Shown: positions 8,580-17,399 of the stretch, in pieces
Numbering within the stretch: the first letter of the stretch is position 1
How the letters are laid out: the number at the start of each line of letters is the position of its first letter
DNA from: Belliella filtrata
GTDB taxonomy: Bacteria > Bacteroidota > Bacteroidia > Cytophagales > Cyclobacteriaceae
DNA: 64,000 nucleotides
Assembly (NCBI RefSeq): GCF_022549775.1
Contig: NZ_JAKZGP010000001.1
Span: 124,001 to 188,000, forward strand
Direction of reading: 5' to 3'
Translations under genes and position numbers: made by a program
Notes under the pieces: model-generated
Told to the model about the DNA's origin: nothing
Database searches by the model: none
The model's input: the letters and a program-made list of their open reading frames with translations, nothing else

Positions 8580-10250
8580 CTATGAGTCATTATCATTTGC
8601 TTTGGATTTTAAGTCTTCAAGATCTTCCCCTGTCACTGTAGATTTCAAGCCTGAAAATATCAGTTGCCACCAAAAGTGGAACATAGATTTGTGTTTTACC
8701 CTTTTCGCATAAACCACTCCTTTTTGTAAATCACCATTTTTACGTGGATTTTGAGATTTGATAACGACTTTACTTGCTAAGAAAGAACCTATTTTTCTGA
8801 AGATGTTTTTATCTTTTTCAAAATCTTTATTAAGAATTTCAACTTGCAAATCTTCATACCTCACTATCACTTCACCATGCCCATCATGATCATTGGCGTA
8901 AATATTGAAGTCTAACCTATTGATCATACCTGACTTGAGGCTAACTTTTGCCTCTGGTTCTATCATAGGGTTTACTGCAGTCAAGTCCATTTTCCCAAGA
9001 GAGCCTCTAAGTTGAAACTTCCCATCTGGATCTTTGAGGTCATAAGAAGCTTCAAGGTTGACCTTACCCTTGCCCATTAGTAAAGCATTCGCTACTATCT
9101 CGAAGTTTTTGGCAGTTTCCGAATCATCATCTAGGTTACTTAATCGACTGATTTGAGCATTGACTTCGGAAAAGAATAATTTTCCCGTGGTGGGTGCGCC
9201 ATTATCTGGCTGCTCCTCTATTTTAATATGCGCATTGATAAGGTTGATATTTCTCAAAACCATAGGAAACTCTATAGTCTGAAAGAGATCATGGACCATT
9301 GAAGGACGTCTATCATAGTCCTCCGGTCTATTTTTATTGTTGAAAGCTTCTATCTGAAGTTCACTTATACTTAAGCTATCAACATCAAGGACACCCTTTC
9401 TCAAGAAAGAGTCAAAGTTTACACCTTTGACATCCATAGCTCCATTTGTAAGCTCAAGCCAAGGAGTCCTTAGCTTGAATGACTCTGTGTACTCAAATTT
9501 TCCAAGCTTATGATTCAATGAAAAATCAGCTACTGTGACCGTTTCATCTCTGGTATCAAAAACCAAATCTTGAATATTAGCATGTTGTTTATAATCGTCA
9601 AAATGTACAGACACCCCCGCTATCTCACCATGAACCATACCTACATCAAACAAGGCGTCTGAATCAGCAATATCCTCCTTTGATAGCCTAAAATCCGATG
9701 CGTCAAGCCTCAAATCAGTAATTTTCATCCGAACAGAATCAGATTTAAGGTCTCTATTTTCCAAGTTAAAATGGCTAAGCAAGATCGTATTGGCGGAAAT
9801 CATATCATAATCTTTCTTTTCTCCATTCTTTCCATTGGTCTCTATGTTAAGCGAATCAATAGGCGGAGTGACTGTGCGTATATCCAAGTTTTCCAACTTG
9901 GCAGAATCTATTTTTATAGAATTATTGAACAAAAAACTTCTCCACCTGAACCCTGTAATTCTAGCAAGCTCTAGCCTCAATTCTATTTGGGATTGCGTAA
10001 GATTAATATCATCAGTTGGTTTGATGATCACATCTTCTATATTTAAAAATGTCCCTGTGTAGTTGTAATCAAGGGTGATATTACCGAAGCTAACTTCATG
10101 ATTATCAAATCCACTGGTTCGTGTGATCATGTCACTGACAATTCTATCTGCATTTTGATTGAGATAGACATTGATCAAATATGGGACACCTCTTAATGCC
10201 ATGATAGCGACAAAAAGAAGTATCAAAAGGACAACTGGCCATTTTTTCAT
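8580..10250 (-). CDS. AsmA-like membrane-anchored protein, function unknown
   Basis: 556 residues. A single hydrophobic segment (about 4-22, WPVVLLILLFVAIMALRG) anchors the N-terminus and the remaining 530 residues should lie in the periplasm. The rest is a long series of beta-strand-like segments (FGNITLDYNYTGTFLNIEDVIIKP, DSLSISELQIEAFNNK, FNIYANDHDGHGEVIVRYEDLQVEILN). This resembles the AsmA/DUF748 class of bridge-like proteins, some of which help move lipids to the outer membrane. The family assignment rests on overall pattern and not on a single motif, so it is tentative. It lies between uvrA and a lytic transglycosylase gene, all on the minus strand. Confidence 0.6.
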   Translation of the reverse strand: MKKWPVVLLILLFVAIMALRGVPYLINVYLNQNADRIVSDMITRTSGFDNHEVSFGNITLDYNYTGTFLNIEDVIIKPTDDINLTQSQIELRLELARITGFRWRSFLFNNSIKIDSAKLENLDIRTVTPPIDSLNIETNGKNGEKKDYDMISANTILLSHFNLENRDLKSDSVRMKITDLRLDASDFRLSKEDIADSDALFDVGMVHGEIAGVSVHFDDYKQHANIQDLVFDTRDETVTVADFSLNHKLGKFEYTESFKLRTPWLELTNGAMDVKGVNFDSFLRKGVLDVDSLSISELQIEAFNNKNRPEDYDRRPSMVHDLFQTIEFPMVLRNINLINAHIKIEEQPDNGAPTTGKLFFSEVNAQISRLSNLDDDSETAKNFEIVANALLMGKGKVNLEASYDLKDPDGKFQLRGSLGKMDLTAVNPMIEPEAKVSLKSGMINRLDFNIYANDHDGHGEVIVRYEDLQVEILNKDFEKDKNIFRKIGSFLASKVVIKSQNPRKNGDLQKGVVYAKRVKHKSMFHFWWQLIFSGLKSTVTGEDLEDLKSKANDNDS

Positions 10251-10336
10251 AAAAATTGGGCTGGGGTAGAAATAAACACTTGATTAAGATATAAAATTTA
10301 TCTGATAAAATATAAACTATCTACTACTTCAATTGT

Positions 10337-11284
10337 TTATTGCACTGGAATTTTGATTTCATACACTTTGCCCTTACTTGTGCGAAGTCTATCTGATCGA
10401 AGCCATGGATTGTATAACTTCAGTATTTTGTAATTTGTATTATGTTTGATTGCCCAATCGGCTAGATTTGAGATATCTGTACTTGTAGCCACTTCTCTCA
10501 ACTTAGGCATGGTGTATAAGTCTTTTGGGGCTAAGTTGAAGCCATATTTTTCTGCATTTTCAAAGATCTCCTTGAAGGCAAGTAAGCGAAACACATAACG
10601 ACTCGTCTCATCATTGAGTAATAGGTCGTAATAGTTGTTTTGCTTTTGTTCTGATTTTCTCTTAGAAAGACCTCCCATCCCCATGTTGTAGCTTGCCGCT
10701 ACAGACGTCCAGTTACCATACCTTGCGTAAGCTTTTTTCAAGTACAGACAGGCTGCAATTGTTGATTTTTCTAAATGATACCTTTCGTCCACGTCGTTTG
10801 AGACCTCCAAATTGTATTCTTTGGCAGTGGCAGGCATAAACTGCCAAAACCCTCTTGCTCCTGCTGGTGAAGTAACATTCATCAGACCAGACTCTGCCAT
10901 TGCCAGGTATTTGAAATCTGCTGGAATGCCATTTTCGGCTAAAATCTTTTCAATTGTAGGAATGTACTTACCCGCTCTTTTTATCAACAAGATCATGTTC
11001 GACTGCCAATAGGCATTTACATAAATCTCTCTCTCAAGCCTTTCTTTGACATCTTCCAATTCTAACGGTACAGGCTCGTCAGCAAAACTAATGGATTCGG
11101 GTAAATCAAAAAGCTTGGCCCTGTCATCTGGAATCTTCATGACAAATTGCTCCCCACTTTCTGGGGTAACTAGCACTTCTTCATAAATGACTTCAGGCTG
11201 CTTTTGATCCATATGAAGGATCAAAAACAGCCCTAATAAAATGACTATCAAGCCGTAGATAATGTATGCGTGGTAATGTTTCAC
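10337..11284 (-). CDS. membrane-anchored lytic transglycosylase (SLT domain)
   Basis: 315 residues. An N-terminal hydrophobic segment (about 7-24) anchors the protein. The Slt-type lysozyme-like domain spans about 100-250, with catalytic E131 in AMAESG, GARGFWQFMPATA and the SVAASYNMGMGGL motif. Such enzymes cleave the MurNAc-GlcNAc bond of peptidoglycan, leaving 1,6-anhydro ends. The C-terminal part (about 255-315, LADWAIKHNTNYKILKLYNPWL) looks like a degenerate LysM-type wall-binding segment, as in MltD. The LOG-family gene upstream ends two bases before this start codon, so the two are co-transcribed. Confidence 0.92.
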   Translation of the reverse strand: MKHYHAYIIYGLIVILLGLFLILHMDQKQPEVIYEEVLVTPESGEQFVMKIPDDRAKLFDLPESISFADEPVPLELEDVKERLEREIYVNAYWQSNMILLIKRAGKYIPTIEKILAENGIPADFKYLAMAESGLMNVTSPAGARGFWQFMPATAKEYNLEVSNDVDERYHLEKSTIAACLYLKKAYARYGNWTSVAASYNMGMGGLSKRKSEQKQNNYYDLLLNDETSRYVFRLLAFKEIFENAEKYGFNLAPKDLYTMPKLREVATSTDISNLADWAIKHNTNYKILKLYNPWLRSDRLRTSKGKVYEIKIPVQ

Positions 11285-11286
11285 TA

Positions 11287-12018
11287 TTAATAGTTTGGTG
11301 ACAAAAGATATTTGCTATAAAAATCATCAATGACTTTGACAGCATCTGTCGGATTGTCTACGATAGAAAATAGATCTAAATCTTCTACATTGATATTACG
11401 CTCTGCCAGCATGGTCTCCTTCAGCCAGTCTACCAACCCTGCCCAATACTCTTTGCCAACAAGCACTATTGGGAATCTTCCGATCTTATTCGTTTGGATC
11501 AATGTCAAAGCTTCAAACAATTCATCTAAAGTACCATAACCGCCCGGTAAAGCAATAAAACCTTGTGCATATTTGGTAAACATCACTTTTCTGACAAAGA
11601 AGTAATTGAAGGTAATCAATTTGTCAGGATCGATATACACATTATTGAATTGTTCAAAAGGGAGTACAATGTTCAGACCAACTGACTTTCCGTTCTCAGA
11701 ATGAGCTCCCTTGTTTCCAGCTTCCATGATACCCGGGCCACCACCAGTGATTACCCCATACCCATGCCTTACAAGTTTGGCAGCAATTTCTTCTGCCATT
11801 TTATAGTACTTGTGATCTCGAGGTGTTCTTGCTGAACCAAATACAGATACACATGGGCCTATCTTTGCTAATTTTTCAAATCCCTCTACAAACTCTGACA
11901 TGACTTTGAAAATCGCCCAAGAGTCTGCACTCTTTATTTCATTCCAGTCTCTTTCTTTGAATGCCCGACGGATTCTTTCTTCTTGTTTTGGGTCTATTGG
12001 ACCATTGTTTTCACTCAT
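11287..12018 (-). CDS. LOG/TIGR00730 family Rossmann-fold nucleotide hydrolase
   Basis: 243 residues. This is the lysine-decarboxylase-like LOG family, whose tested members release the base from nucleoside 5'-monophosphates (cytokinin-activating or nucleotide 5'-monophosphate nucleosidase activity). Diagnostic motifs are VSVFGSART (58-65), ITGGGPGIMEAGNKGA (90-105) and PGGYGTLDE at 158-166, with the nearby arginine in FFVRKVMF. The stop codon lies two bases before the start of the lytic transglycosylase gene. Substrate in this organism is unknown. Confidence 0.92.
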   Translation of the reverse strand: MSENNGPIDPKQEERIRRAFKERDWNEIKSADSWAIFKVMSEFVEGFEKLAKIGPCVSVFGSARTPRDHKYYKMAEEIAAKLVRHGYGVITGGGPGIMEAGNKGAHSENGKSVGLNIVLPFEQFNNVYIDPDKLITFNYFFVRKVMFTKYAQGFIALPGGYGTLDELFEALTLIQTNKIGRFPIVLVGKEYWAGLVDWLKETMLAERNINVEDLDLFSIVDNPTDAVKVIDDFYSKYLLSPNY

Positions 12019-12165
12019 AACTTACAATCTTTTATCAAAAAACACTTTTAATAATGGCTTAAAAAGATGTTTAAGCTCTTAAAGGTAGATTTTTTCTTTT
12101 CTCCTTGAAAAGAAATCCATTTATTAAAACATGAAAGAGAAAAAAAAGTTGCCCCAAAAATAAAT

Positions 12166-12197
12166 GTTGTTTATGATTATAAGGTGTATTACTTTCG
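12166..12197 (+). promoter_or_regulatory. Bacteroidota-type promoter candidate for the Cys-cluster gene
   Basis: TTG at 12166-12168 and TACTTTCG at 12190-12197 are separated by 21 bases. This fits the Bacteroidota -33 TTTG / -7 TAnnTTTG pattern with one mismatch in the -7 box. The start codon follows at 12219. It is judged by eye only. Confidence 0.4.
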
Positions 12198-12218
12198 CAG
12201 GCTTTTATATGTGAATCT

Positions 12219-12830
12219 ATGAATTTGAGAGAAAAGTCACTGGAAGTCAGGAAGGTATTTGATGAATTAGATATTGAAATCAAGTCCTTCATGCAATCTT
12301 CTCAATTATCCTGTGTAGCTGGATGTGGTGCTTGTTGTGCCAATCCAAATGTACACGCATCGGTATTAGAATTTTTGCCGCTGGCTTTTGACCTTTATGA
12401 AAAAGGAAAAGCTGAGAAGGCGCTGGAAATACTTGATGAATCTGGTGAAGACGCTAACTGCATTGTGTACAAATCGCTCTCTGAAGATGCGAAATCAGGG
12501 TTTTGTTCAGATTATAGCAATAGAGGTATGATATGCAGGCTTTTTGGTAGCGCCGCAAGAAGAAACAAGGAAGGCAAAAAAGAGCTGATTACATGCAAAA
12601 TCATCAAGGAACAAAAATCAGATGCCTATCAAAGCACTGCTTTGGCTATCAAGGAAGGGCTTGCGGTCCCTTCAAGTGGAGGTTTCTATTCCCAACTGTA
12701 CAACATAGATTTTCAGTTAGCCAATCAACAGTTCCCTATCAATATTGCTATTAAAAATGCACTAGAGGTGGTTTTGACTTACATGTTTTACATAGAAAAT
12801 AACGAACCAGAAAGTCTAGAAAATTTTTAA
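12219..12830 (+). CDS. YkgJ-family cysteine cluster protein
   Basis: 203 residues. The N-terminal cluster SCVAGCGACC gives C32, C36, C39 and C40; further cysteines lie in ANCIVY, GFCSDYSNRGMICRLFG and ITCKII. This matches the CxxCxxC...C pattern of the YkgJ zinc/iron chelating family (UPF0153), whose biochemical role is unproved. The gene heads a plus-strand group with two small membrane proteins and GGGP synthase. The ATG at 12219 has a good promoter candidate just upstream. The overall fold and metal are inferred from family membership. Confidence 0.88.
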   Translation: MNLREKSLEVRKVFDELDIEIKSFMQSSQLSCVAGCGACCANPNVHASVLEFLPLAFDLYEKGKAEKALEILDESGEDANCIVYKSLSEDAKSGFCSDYSNRGMICRLFGSAARRNKEGKKELITCKIIKEQKSDAYQSTALAIKEGLAVPSSGGFYSQLYNIDFQLANQQFPINIAIKNALEVVLTYMFYIENNEPESLENF

Positions 12831-12895
12831 TGCACGGTTTTTGATTGTATATTGTAGACAATTTTGTTTTAGGAATTTTAAATAAATCTACATTT

Positions 12896-13237
12896 ATGCT
12901 CAATGTATCAGAAATCGTTCAAACGATCAAGCAACTGATCGAAGTCAGGATTCAAATGGTGAAAAACCAAGTTGAAGACCGTTTTTCGGAGATTATTTCT
13001 AGAGTTTTCATCTTAGTTTTGATGGGCTTAGCATCCTTGATGATTTTGCTTTTTGCAAGCATTTCTTTGGCATTTTATTTGGGAGAAATCTTATATTCAA
13101 ACTATCTTGGATTTCTATATGTCAGTCTGATTTACCTACTCTTGTTTGTAGTTTTGTTCATTGTCAGGGAGTCTGATGGCATTATTTCATCCTTCAGGAA
13201 GTTTTTTAGAAGTTTTCTTTTCAGAATCAAAAAGTAA
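12896..13237 (+). CDS. phage-holin-family-like two-TM membrane protein
   Basis: 113 residues from the ATG at 12896; an in-frame TTG at 12845 would add 17 residues that look untranslated, so the ATG is preferred. An amphipathic N-terminus (about 1-35, SEIVQTIKQLIEVRIQMVKN) is followed by two long hydrophobic segments (about 37-62 and 70-92) and a basic tail. This is the layout of the phage_holin_3_6 / DUF1469-like family, housekeeping membrane proteins despite the name. The next gene, another small membrane-associated protein, starts six bases after this stop. Such pairs are common in Bacteroidota; the function is unknown. Confidence 0.75.
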   Translation: MLNVSEIVQTIKQLIEVRIQMVKNQVEDRFSEIISRVFILVLMGLASLMILLFASISLAFYLGEILYSNYLGFLYVSLIYLLLFVVLFIVRESDGIISSFRKFFRSFLFRIKK

Positions 13238-13243
13238 AAAACT

Positions 13244-13609
13244 ATGCTAGAACTAGATAAAAAAGCACAGGAATTGGAGCAAACGCTACAAGCACAAATT
13301 AATGCACTCAAAGGAGACTCTGGTGATTGGATCAGAGTAGGATCCGGGGTAGTGGCTGGTGGCATAGTAGCTTTTGGCTTGGTTAGATTGCTCAAGGGGA
13401 AAAAAAACAAAAAGACAAAACAAATCATGGCCGTCCTTGAGCGAGAAGGTCTATTAGACAAAGACATTAGCTCAAAATTGACTGCAAAAAAGCAAGCTGG
13501 TTTCATGGCTCGCATGGCAGCCATATTGCTACCAATGGCCATAGCTTATGGCCGAAATAAGTTTCTCAACAACTATATGAACAACAGTAGTGAGGTTGAA
13601 GAAGCGTAA
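13244..13609 (+). CDS. small membrane-associated protein, unknown function
   Basis: 121 residues. A short coiled N-terminus (LDKKAQELEQTLQAQINALK) is followed by a glycine-rich hydrophobic segment (about 31-47, VGSGVVAGGIVAFGLVRLL), a lysine-rich stretch, and a second weakly hydrophobic segment (about 85-104). It is transcribed with the holin-like gene, whose stop is six bases upstream, and its 3' end overlaps the start of GGGP synthase by about 14-20 bases. I do not recognise a family. The pairing resembles the YqjE/YqjD-type small envelope proteins, but that is only an analogy of layout. Confidence 0.65.
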   Translation: MLELDKKAQELEQTLQAQINALKGDSGDWIRVGSGVVAGGIVAFGLVRLLKGKKNKKTKQIMAVLEREGLLDKDISSKLTAKKQAGFMARMAAILLPMAIAYGRNKFLNNYMNNSSEVEEA

Positions 13610-14372
13610 TTTATTAGCAAGTAAGATTAATAGTCATGCAACTACAGGTCGAAAAGCTGTAGCGTGGCTCATTGACCCAGATAAAATCAAGTCTTTAAGA
13701 GAGGTAAACAAGCAACTAAATCATGCTGTTTCACTAGGACTTGATTTTATTTTTTTTGGTGGTAGCTTAGTTTCGCAACCCAAACAGGATAGCTTGATTA
13801 GTGAAATTAAGTCTCTATACCCAAAGATTCCAATCATATTGTTTCCCGGAAGTATAGGTCAGTTTTCTCCCCTAGCAGATGGTTTGCTTTTTATTTCTTT
13901 GATCTCTGGACGAAATGCAGAGTTGCTTATTGGACAGCATGTGATGATAGCTCCAATATTGGCTCGCTCAAGCGTAGAGGTGCTACCTACTGGCTACATG
14001 CTCGTAGATGGAGGAAAATCCACAAGTGTTCATTACATTTCACAGACGATCCCATTACCTAGAGACAAACCTGACCTTGCTGTAGCTACGGCTTTGGCAG
14101 GATCATATCTGGGCTTAAGGTACTTTTATTTGGACGCTGGGAGTGGTGCAAATCTTCCTGTGCCAGTGGAAATGATACTTGCAGTCAAAAAAAACATTGA
14201 AGCTCCACTAATCGTTGGTGGTGGATTAGATAATTTAGAAAAAGTCCGGGCTGTTTTTGATAATGGAGCAGACGTGGTGGTAATCGGAAATGGAGCAGAA
14301 AAAAACCCCGACCTATTGGCCGAGGTTCTTGAGTATGTAAATGTATTAAACTTATCCTTGAACATTAATTAG
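13590..14372 (+). CDS. geranylgeranylglyceryl/heptaprenylglyceryl phosphate synthase (PcrB/GGGPS family)
   Basis: 260 residues. A TIM-barrel prenyltransferase that joins sn-glycerol-1-phosphate to a polyprenyl diphosphate by an ether bond; the reaction is known as archaeal but also occurs in Bacteroidota (group II GGGPS). Motifs are WLIDPDK (about 26-32), FFGGSL, ILFPGS, YLDAGSGA, IVGGGLDN and VVVIGNGAEKN, which bind substrate and phosphate. No ATG is available near the N-terminus: the candidates are GTG at 13590 or TTG at 13596, both inside the previous gene. TTG at 13596 gives an N-terminus beginning M-K-K-R-N, which fits the family better. The 3' end overlaps the convergent araC-type gene by 21 bases. 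Confidence 0.92.
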   Translation: MRLKKRNLLASKINSHATTGRKAVAWLIDPDKIKSLREVNKQLNHAVSLGLDFIFFGGSLVSQPKQDSLISEIKSLYPKIPIILFPGSIGQFSPLADGLLFISLISGRNAELLIGQHVMIAPILARSSVEVLPTGYMLVDGGKSTSVHYISQTIPLPRDKPDLAVATALAGSYLGLRYFYLDAGSGANLPVPVEMILAVKKNIEAPLIVGGGLDNLEKVRAVFDNGADVVVIGNGAEKNPDLLAEVLEYVNVLNLSLNIN

Positions 14373-15284
14373 AGACTCTCTTCTTCTCATTTTTCCAGCT
14401 GGCAAACCGTACATCATCTTGAATCGGCGACAGAAATAAGCGGTGTCTTTATAACCCACCTCTTTGCCTATGTCTCTGATACTCTTCTTGGAAGTACGGA
14501 GAAGCTCTACAGCAGCCTCCATTCTTTGGTATTCTATATAATCTTGAGGGTTGATTCCAGTGAGCATTTTAAAATACTGACCCACATAATCTTCCGATAC
14601 ATTGGCTACTTTTGCCAATACCTTATTGGAAAGGTCTCCTCCAATATTCTTCTTTATAAAATTGAACATTTCGATCAATCTTGGGTCTTTGAAATAAGTA
14701 CTATTGGTAGAAAGTTCTTCAACAAACAGTCTATTCTTTAGAATATGACGCACAATCTCAATAACCAAAAGTTCCGTATGAAGTTTGATCACACGCTCTT
14801 TACCCGGAGTATTTTGCTCATTTTCCTTTACGATATCTTCGATAATTGAAGCTATTCTATCATTGAACTTGATTGCAAATGGAGGAATACCAAGTGAATT
14901 AAAAAAATTAACGACATCAAACACCTTTGCGTCAAAATTAATCACGGTAATGCAATCTTCCTCTGCTGCTTTGATCTCTCTAAAACTTATCGTTTGAAGA
15001 AATTTCCTCTTATTATCTAAAAACTCTTCATTCGACATTTCAGATTTCTTTGTAATGGACCCAAATGTGACATTTGTTCTTCTTCCAGCTGGAATAAAGA
15101 GCATTTCACCTTCATTGACTCCTTCACTTTCATCTGAATACTTTAAGACTCCTTGATGTAATAGAATTACTGTATTCTCGGTATCACTATAGTCTGCAAT
15201 GTTTGCTGGCTTAGTGATCTTATAGTTATTGCCTTTTAAGAAGCGTACTCCTACTGATTCTATGACTTTATTGTAAAATTCCAT
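14352..15284 (-). CDS. AraC-family transcriptional regulator
   Basis: 310 residues. The C-terminal region (about 205-300) is a double helix-turn-helix AraC domain: LIEMFNFIKKNIGGDLSN, KVANVSEDYVGQYFKMLTG, then IRDIGKEVGYKDTAYFCRRFKMMYG, the AraC signature. The N-terminal 200 residues resemble a cupin-type sensor (VILLHQGVLKY, EGEMLFIPAGRRTNV). It stands alone; the adjacent acyl-CoA dehydrogenase gene is separated by a terminator, so a regulatory link is possible but not shown. Its last 21 bases overlap the convergent GGGP synthase gene. Confidence 0.9.
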   Translation of the reverse strand: MEFYNKVIESVGVRFLKGNNYKITKPANIADYSDTENTVILLHQGVLKYSDESEGVNEGEMLFIPAGRRTNVTFGSITKKSEMSNEEFLDNKRKFLQTISFREIKAAEEDCITVINFDAKVFDVVNFFNSLGIPPFAIKFNDRIASIIEDIVKENEQNTPGKERVIKLHTELLVIEIVRHILKNRLFVEELSTNSTYFKDPRLIEMFNFIKKNIGGDLSNKVLAKVANVSEDYVGQYFKMLTGINPQDYIEYQRMEAAVELLRTSKKSIRDIGKEVGYKDTAYFCRRFKMMYGLPAGKMRRRESLINVQG

Positions 15285-15373
15285 GAATACAAACTTGGTT
15301 GTTTTCTTGTAAAACTAGGACAAATTTTTAAATCACAATGTATTTATCTCATAAAAATTTCATGTAGCCAAGA

Positions 15374-15409
15374 AAAAGGGCAAATAAATTGTATTTTTTG
15401 CCCTTTTTT
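15374..15409 (-). terminator. terminator of the acyl-CoA dehydrogenase gene
   Basis: GGGCAAA at 15378-15384 pairs with TTTGCCC at 15397-15403. On the minus strand the stem is followed by a run rich in T, and T residues also flank it on the plus strand, so it could work in both directions. It lies 17 bases past the stop of the minus-strand gene. Confidence 0.8.
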
Positions 15410-15425
15410 AGATTGAAATATTGTA

Positions 15426-16565
15426 CTATCTCAATATACCTCGCGATATTACTATTTTTTGAATTTCACTTGTCCCTTCATATATCTGCGTAATCTTCGC
15501 ATCTCGCATCAGTCTTTCGACATGATACTCTTTGACAAAGCCATATCCACCATGCACTTGAACCGCTTCTACTGTCACATCCATAGCTACTTGTGAGGCA
15601 TAAAGCTTGGCCATGGCTGAAGCATGAGCATAATCCTTCCCTTGATCCTTAAGCCATGCTGACTTGAGTACAAGCAATCTTGCAGCTTCTATACTTGTGG
15701 CCATGTCAGCAAGTTTGAATTGTATAGCTTGATGCTGACTGATGGGCTTTCCAAATGCCTTTCTTTCTTTAGAATAAGCCAAGGCAAGTTCATAAGCACC
15801 TGAGGCTATACCCAAAGCTTGGGCTGCGATACCTATTCTTCCACCATTCAGGGTTTCCATAGCAAAGTTAAACCCAAAACCTTCTTCTCCGATTCGGTTT
15901 TCCACAGGCACCTTTACATCTGTGAACATCAAAGAGTGGGTATCTGATCCTCTTATTCCTAACTTATCTTCTTTTTTCCCCACAACGAAACCTTCCCATC
16001 CTTTTTCCACTATGAAAGCAGATATTCCTTTATGTCCTTTGGCCACATCTGTCTGTGCAATCACCAAATAGACGCTCGCCGTATTTCCGTTGGTGATCCA
16101 GTTTTTTGTTCCATTCAATATATAAAAATCGCCTTCCCTATGCGCCTCTGTCTTCTGTGAAGTCGCGTCAGATCCAGCCTCTGGTTCAGACAAGCAAAAA
16201 GCACCCAATATTTCACCTGTTGCTAGTGGTTTCAAATATTTTTCCTTCTGCGCTTCTGAACCATATTTTTCCAAACCCCAACATACCAATGAGTTATTGA
16301 CTGACATCGCTACGGAGGCAGAAGCATCAATTTTTGATAATTCTTCCATTGCCAAAACATACGATACAGTATCCATACCTCCACCATTGTATGCCGGATC
16401 CACCATCATACCCATGAACCCCAACTCTCCCATTTTCTTGATTTGATCTTTGGGAAACTTGGCCTCAGTATCTCTTTCTATGACGCCCGGAAATAATTCT
16501 GACTGTGCAAACTCTCTGGCTGCATCTCTCACGGCTAATTGTTCTTCAGTATATTCGAAGTTCAT
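15426..16565 (-). CDS. short-chain acyl-CoA dehydrogenase
   Basis: 379 residues, the standard length for this FAD enzyme family, which oxidises acyl-CoA to trans-2-enoyl-CoA with electrons going to ETF. Motifs are AFCLSEPEAGSDA (about 125-137), the FAD/substrate loop WITNG, QAIQFKLADMA, and QIYEGTSEIQ with catalytic glutamate E363. The position of the base at the C-terminal end is typical of butyryl- and medium-chain enzymes and not of isovaleryl-CoA dehydrogenase. It is monocistronic with a terminator at each side, separate from the long-chain beta-oxidation cluster at 52.8-61.9 kb. Confidence 0.94.
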   Translation of the reverse strand: MNFEYTEEQLAVRDAAREFAQSELFPGVIERDTEAKFPKDQIKKMGELGFMGMMVDPAYNGGGMDTVSYVLAMEELSKIDASASVAMSVNNSLVCWGLEKYGSEAQKEKYLKPLATGEILGAFCLSEPEAGSDATSQKTEAHREGDFYILNGTKNWITNGNTASVYLVIAQTDVAKGHKGISAFIVEKGWEGFVVGKKEDKLGIRGSDTHSLMFTDVKVPVENRIGEEGFGFNFAMETLNGGRIGIAAQALGIASGAYELALAYSKERKAFGKPISQHQAIQFKLADMATSIEAARLLVLKSAWLKDQGKDYAHASAMAKLYASQVAMDVTVEAVQVHGGYGFVKEYHVERLMRDAKITQIYEGTSEIQKIVISRGILR

Positions 16566-16602
16566 ATATTTGGGTTATTTGTTTAATGTTAGAAATATAA
16601 TT

Positions 16603-16639
16603 CAAAAAAATAAGAGGTACAACGAATTGCACCTCTTAT
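16603..16639 (-). terminator. terminator of the zinc metallopeptidase gene
   Basis: ATAAGAGGT at 16610-16618 pairs with ACCTCTTAT at 16631-16639, with three more inner pairs after one mismatch. On the minus strand seven to eight T follow the stem. It lies 36 bases past the stop of the gene at 16676. Confidence 0.88.
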
Positions 16640-16675
16640 GTAAACTCAAAAAGAGTTTTTTGGTTTCCTGTTTTT

Positions 16676-17362
16676 CTAATCTCTATTTCCGAAGAAAATA
16701 AAAATATAGTACGCTAAGGTAGCTAGTGAAGCCAATGCAGCGACTACATAAGTCATGGCAGCCCATTTTAAAGCATCTTTAGCCATACCGTACTCTGATC
16801 TTGTGACGATATTTCTTTGGTTGACCCATGCCAGAGCTCTGTTGCTTGCGTCAAATTCCACTGGTAAAGTGACCAGGGTGAATAAAGTCATGATACCATA
16901 AGCACCTACTACGATTGCGCCGATGATTTCATATGGTAAACCTATCAAGAATCCTCCTAATAATGACGCAATAAGAACAATGTTTAAGATTTTACCACTA
17001 GCATTTTGGATAGGAACCATGGCAGACCTCAACTGAAGCCAAGTATAAGCTGTAGCATGCTGTATTGCGTGACCACATTCGTGGGCTGCTACCGCAGTAG
17101 CCGCGGCATTTCTTCCGTAATATACATCTGGGCTCAAGTTGACTGTCCTATTACCTGGGTTATAGTGATCAGATAGCTGTCCTTCCACACAATTTACCGA
17201 TACGCCACTGATATTGTTATCAGCTAGCATCAATTCGGCTACCTCCTTACCAGACAAATTTGCTTGAAGAGGTATTTGTGAATATTTTTTGAATTTACTT
17301 TTTAACCTGTTGCTTACAACGAACCCCAAGATTCCGAATACAACGACGATAAGAATAATCAT
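16676..17362 (-). CDS. YugP-type zinc metallopeptidase (Zn_peptidase_2)
   Basis: 228 residues. The zinc-binding motif HECGH is at 94-98 inside VAAHECGHAIQHATAY. An N-terminal membrane segment (about 2-19) precedes the peptidase part; further hydrophobic segments at about 125-170 (ILNIVLIASLLGGFLIG, IIGAIVVGAYGIMTLFTLV) and at about 200-225 make it an integral membrane protease. GQLSDHYNPGNRTVNLSPDVYYG is characteristic of this family (PF04298), whose substrates are unknown. The gene has its own terminator at 16603-16639. The start ATG at 17362 places the first membrane helix right at the N-terminus, as in homologues. Confidence 0.93.
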   Translation of the reverse strand: MIILIVVVFGILGFVVSNRLKSKFKKYSQIPLQANLSGKEVAELMLADNNISGVSVNCVEGQLSDHYNPGNRTVNLSPDVYYGRNAAATAVAAHECGHAIQHATAYTWLQLRSAMVPIQNASGKILNIVLIASLLGGFLIGLPYEIIGAIVVGAYGIMTLFTLVTLPVEFDASNRALAWVNQRNIVTRSEYGMAKDALKWAAMTYVVAALASLATLAYYIFIFFGNRD

Positions 17363-17399
17363 AGTTTCGATTTATTTTAACTGCTTGTTCAATACGAAT

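Noticed and set aside
12840-12866. TTTG and CAATTTTG as a promoter for the holin-like gene
   Set aside because: Spacing of about 15 bases is too short for the Bacteroidota -33/-7 pattern, and the gene is likely transcribed with the one before it.
16641-16662. Small hairpin ACTC-n5-GAGT followed by T
   Set aside because: Only four pairs in an AT-rich context inside the spacer already explained by the stronger terminator at 16603-16639.
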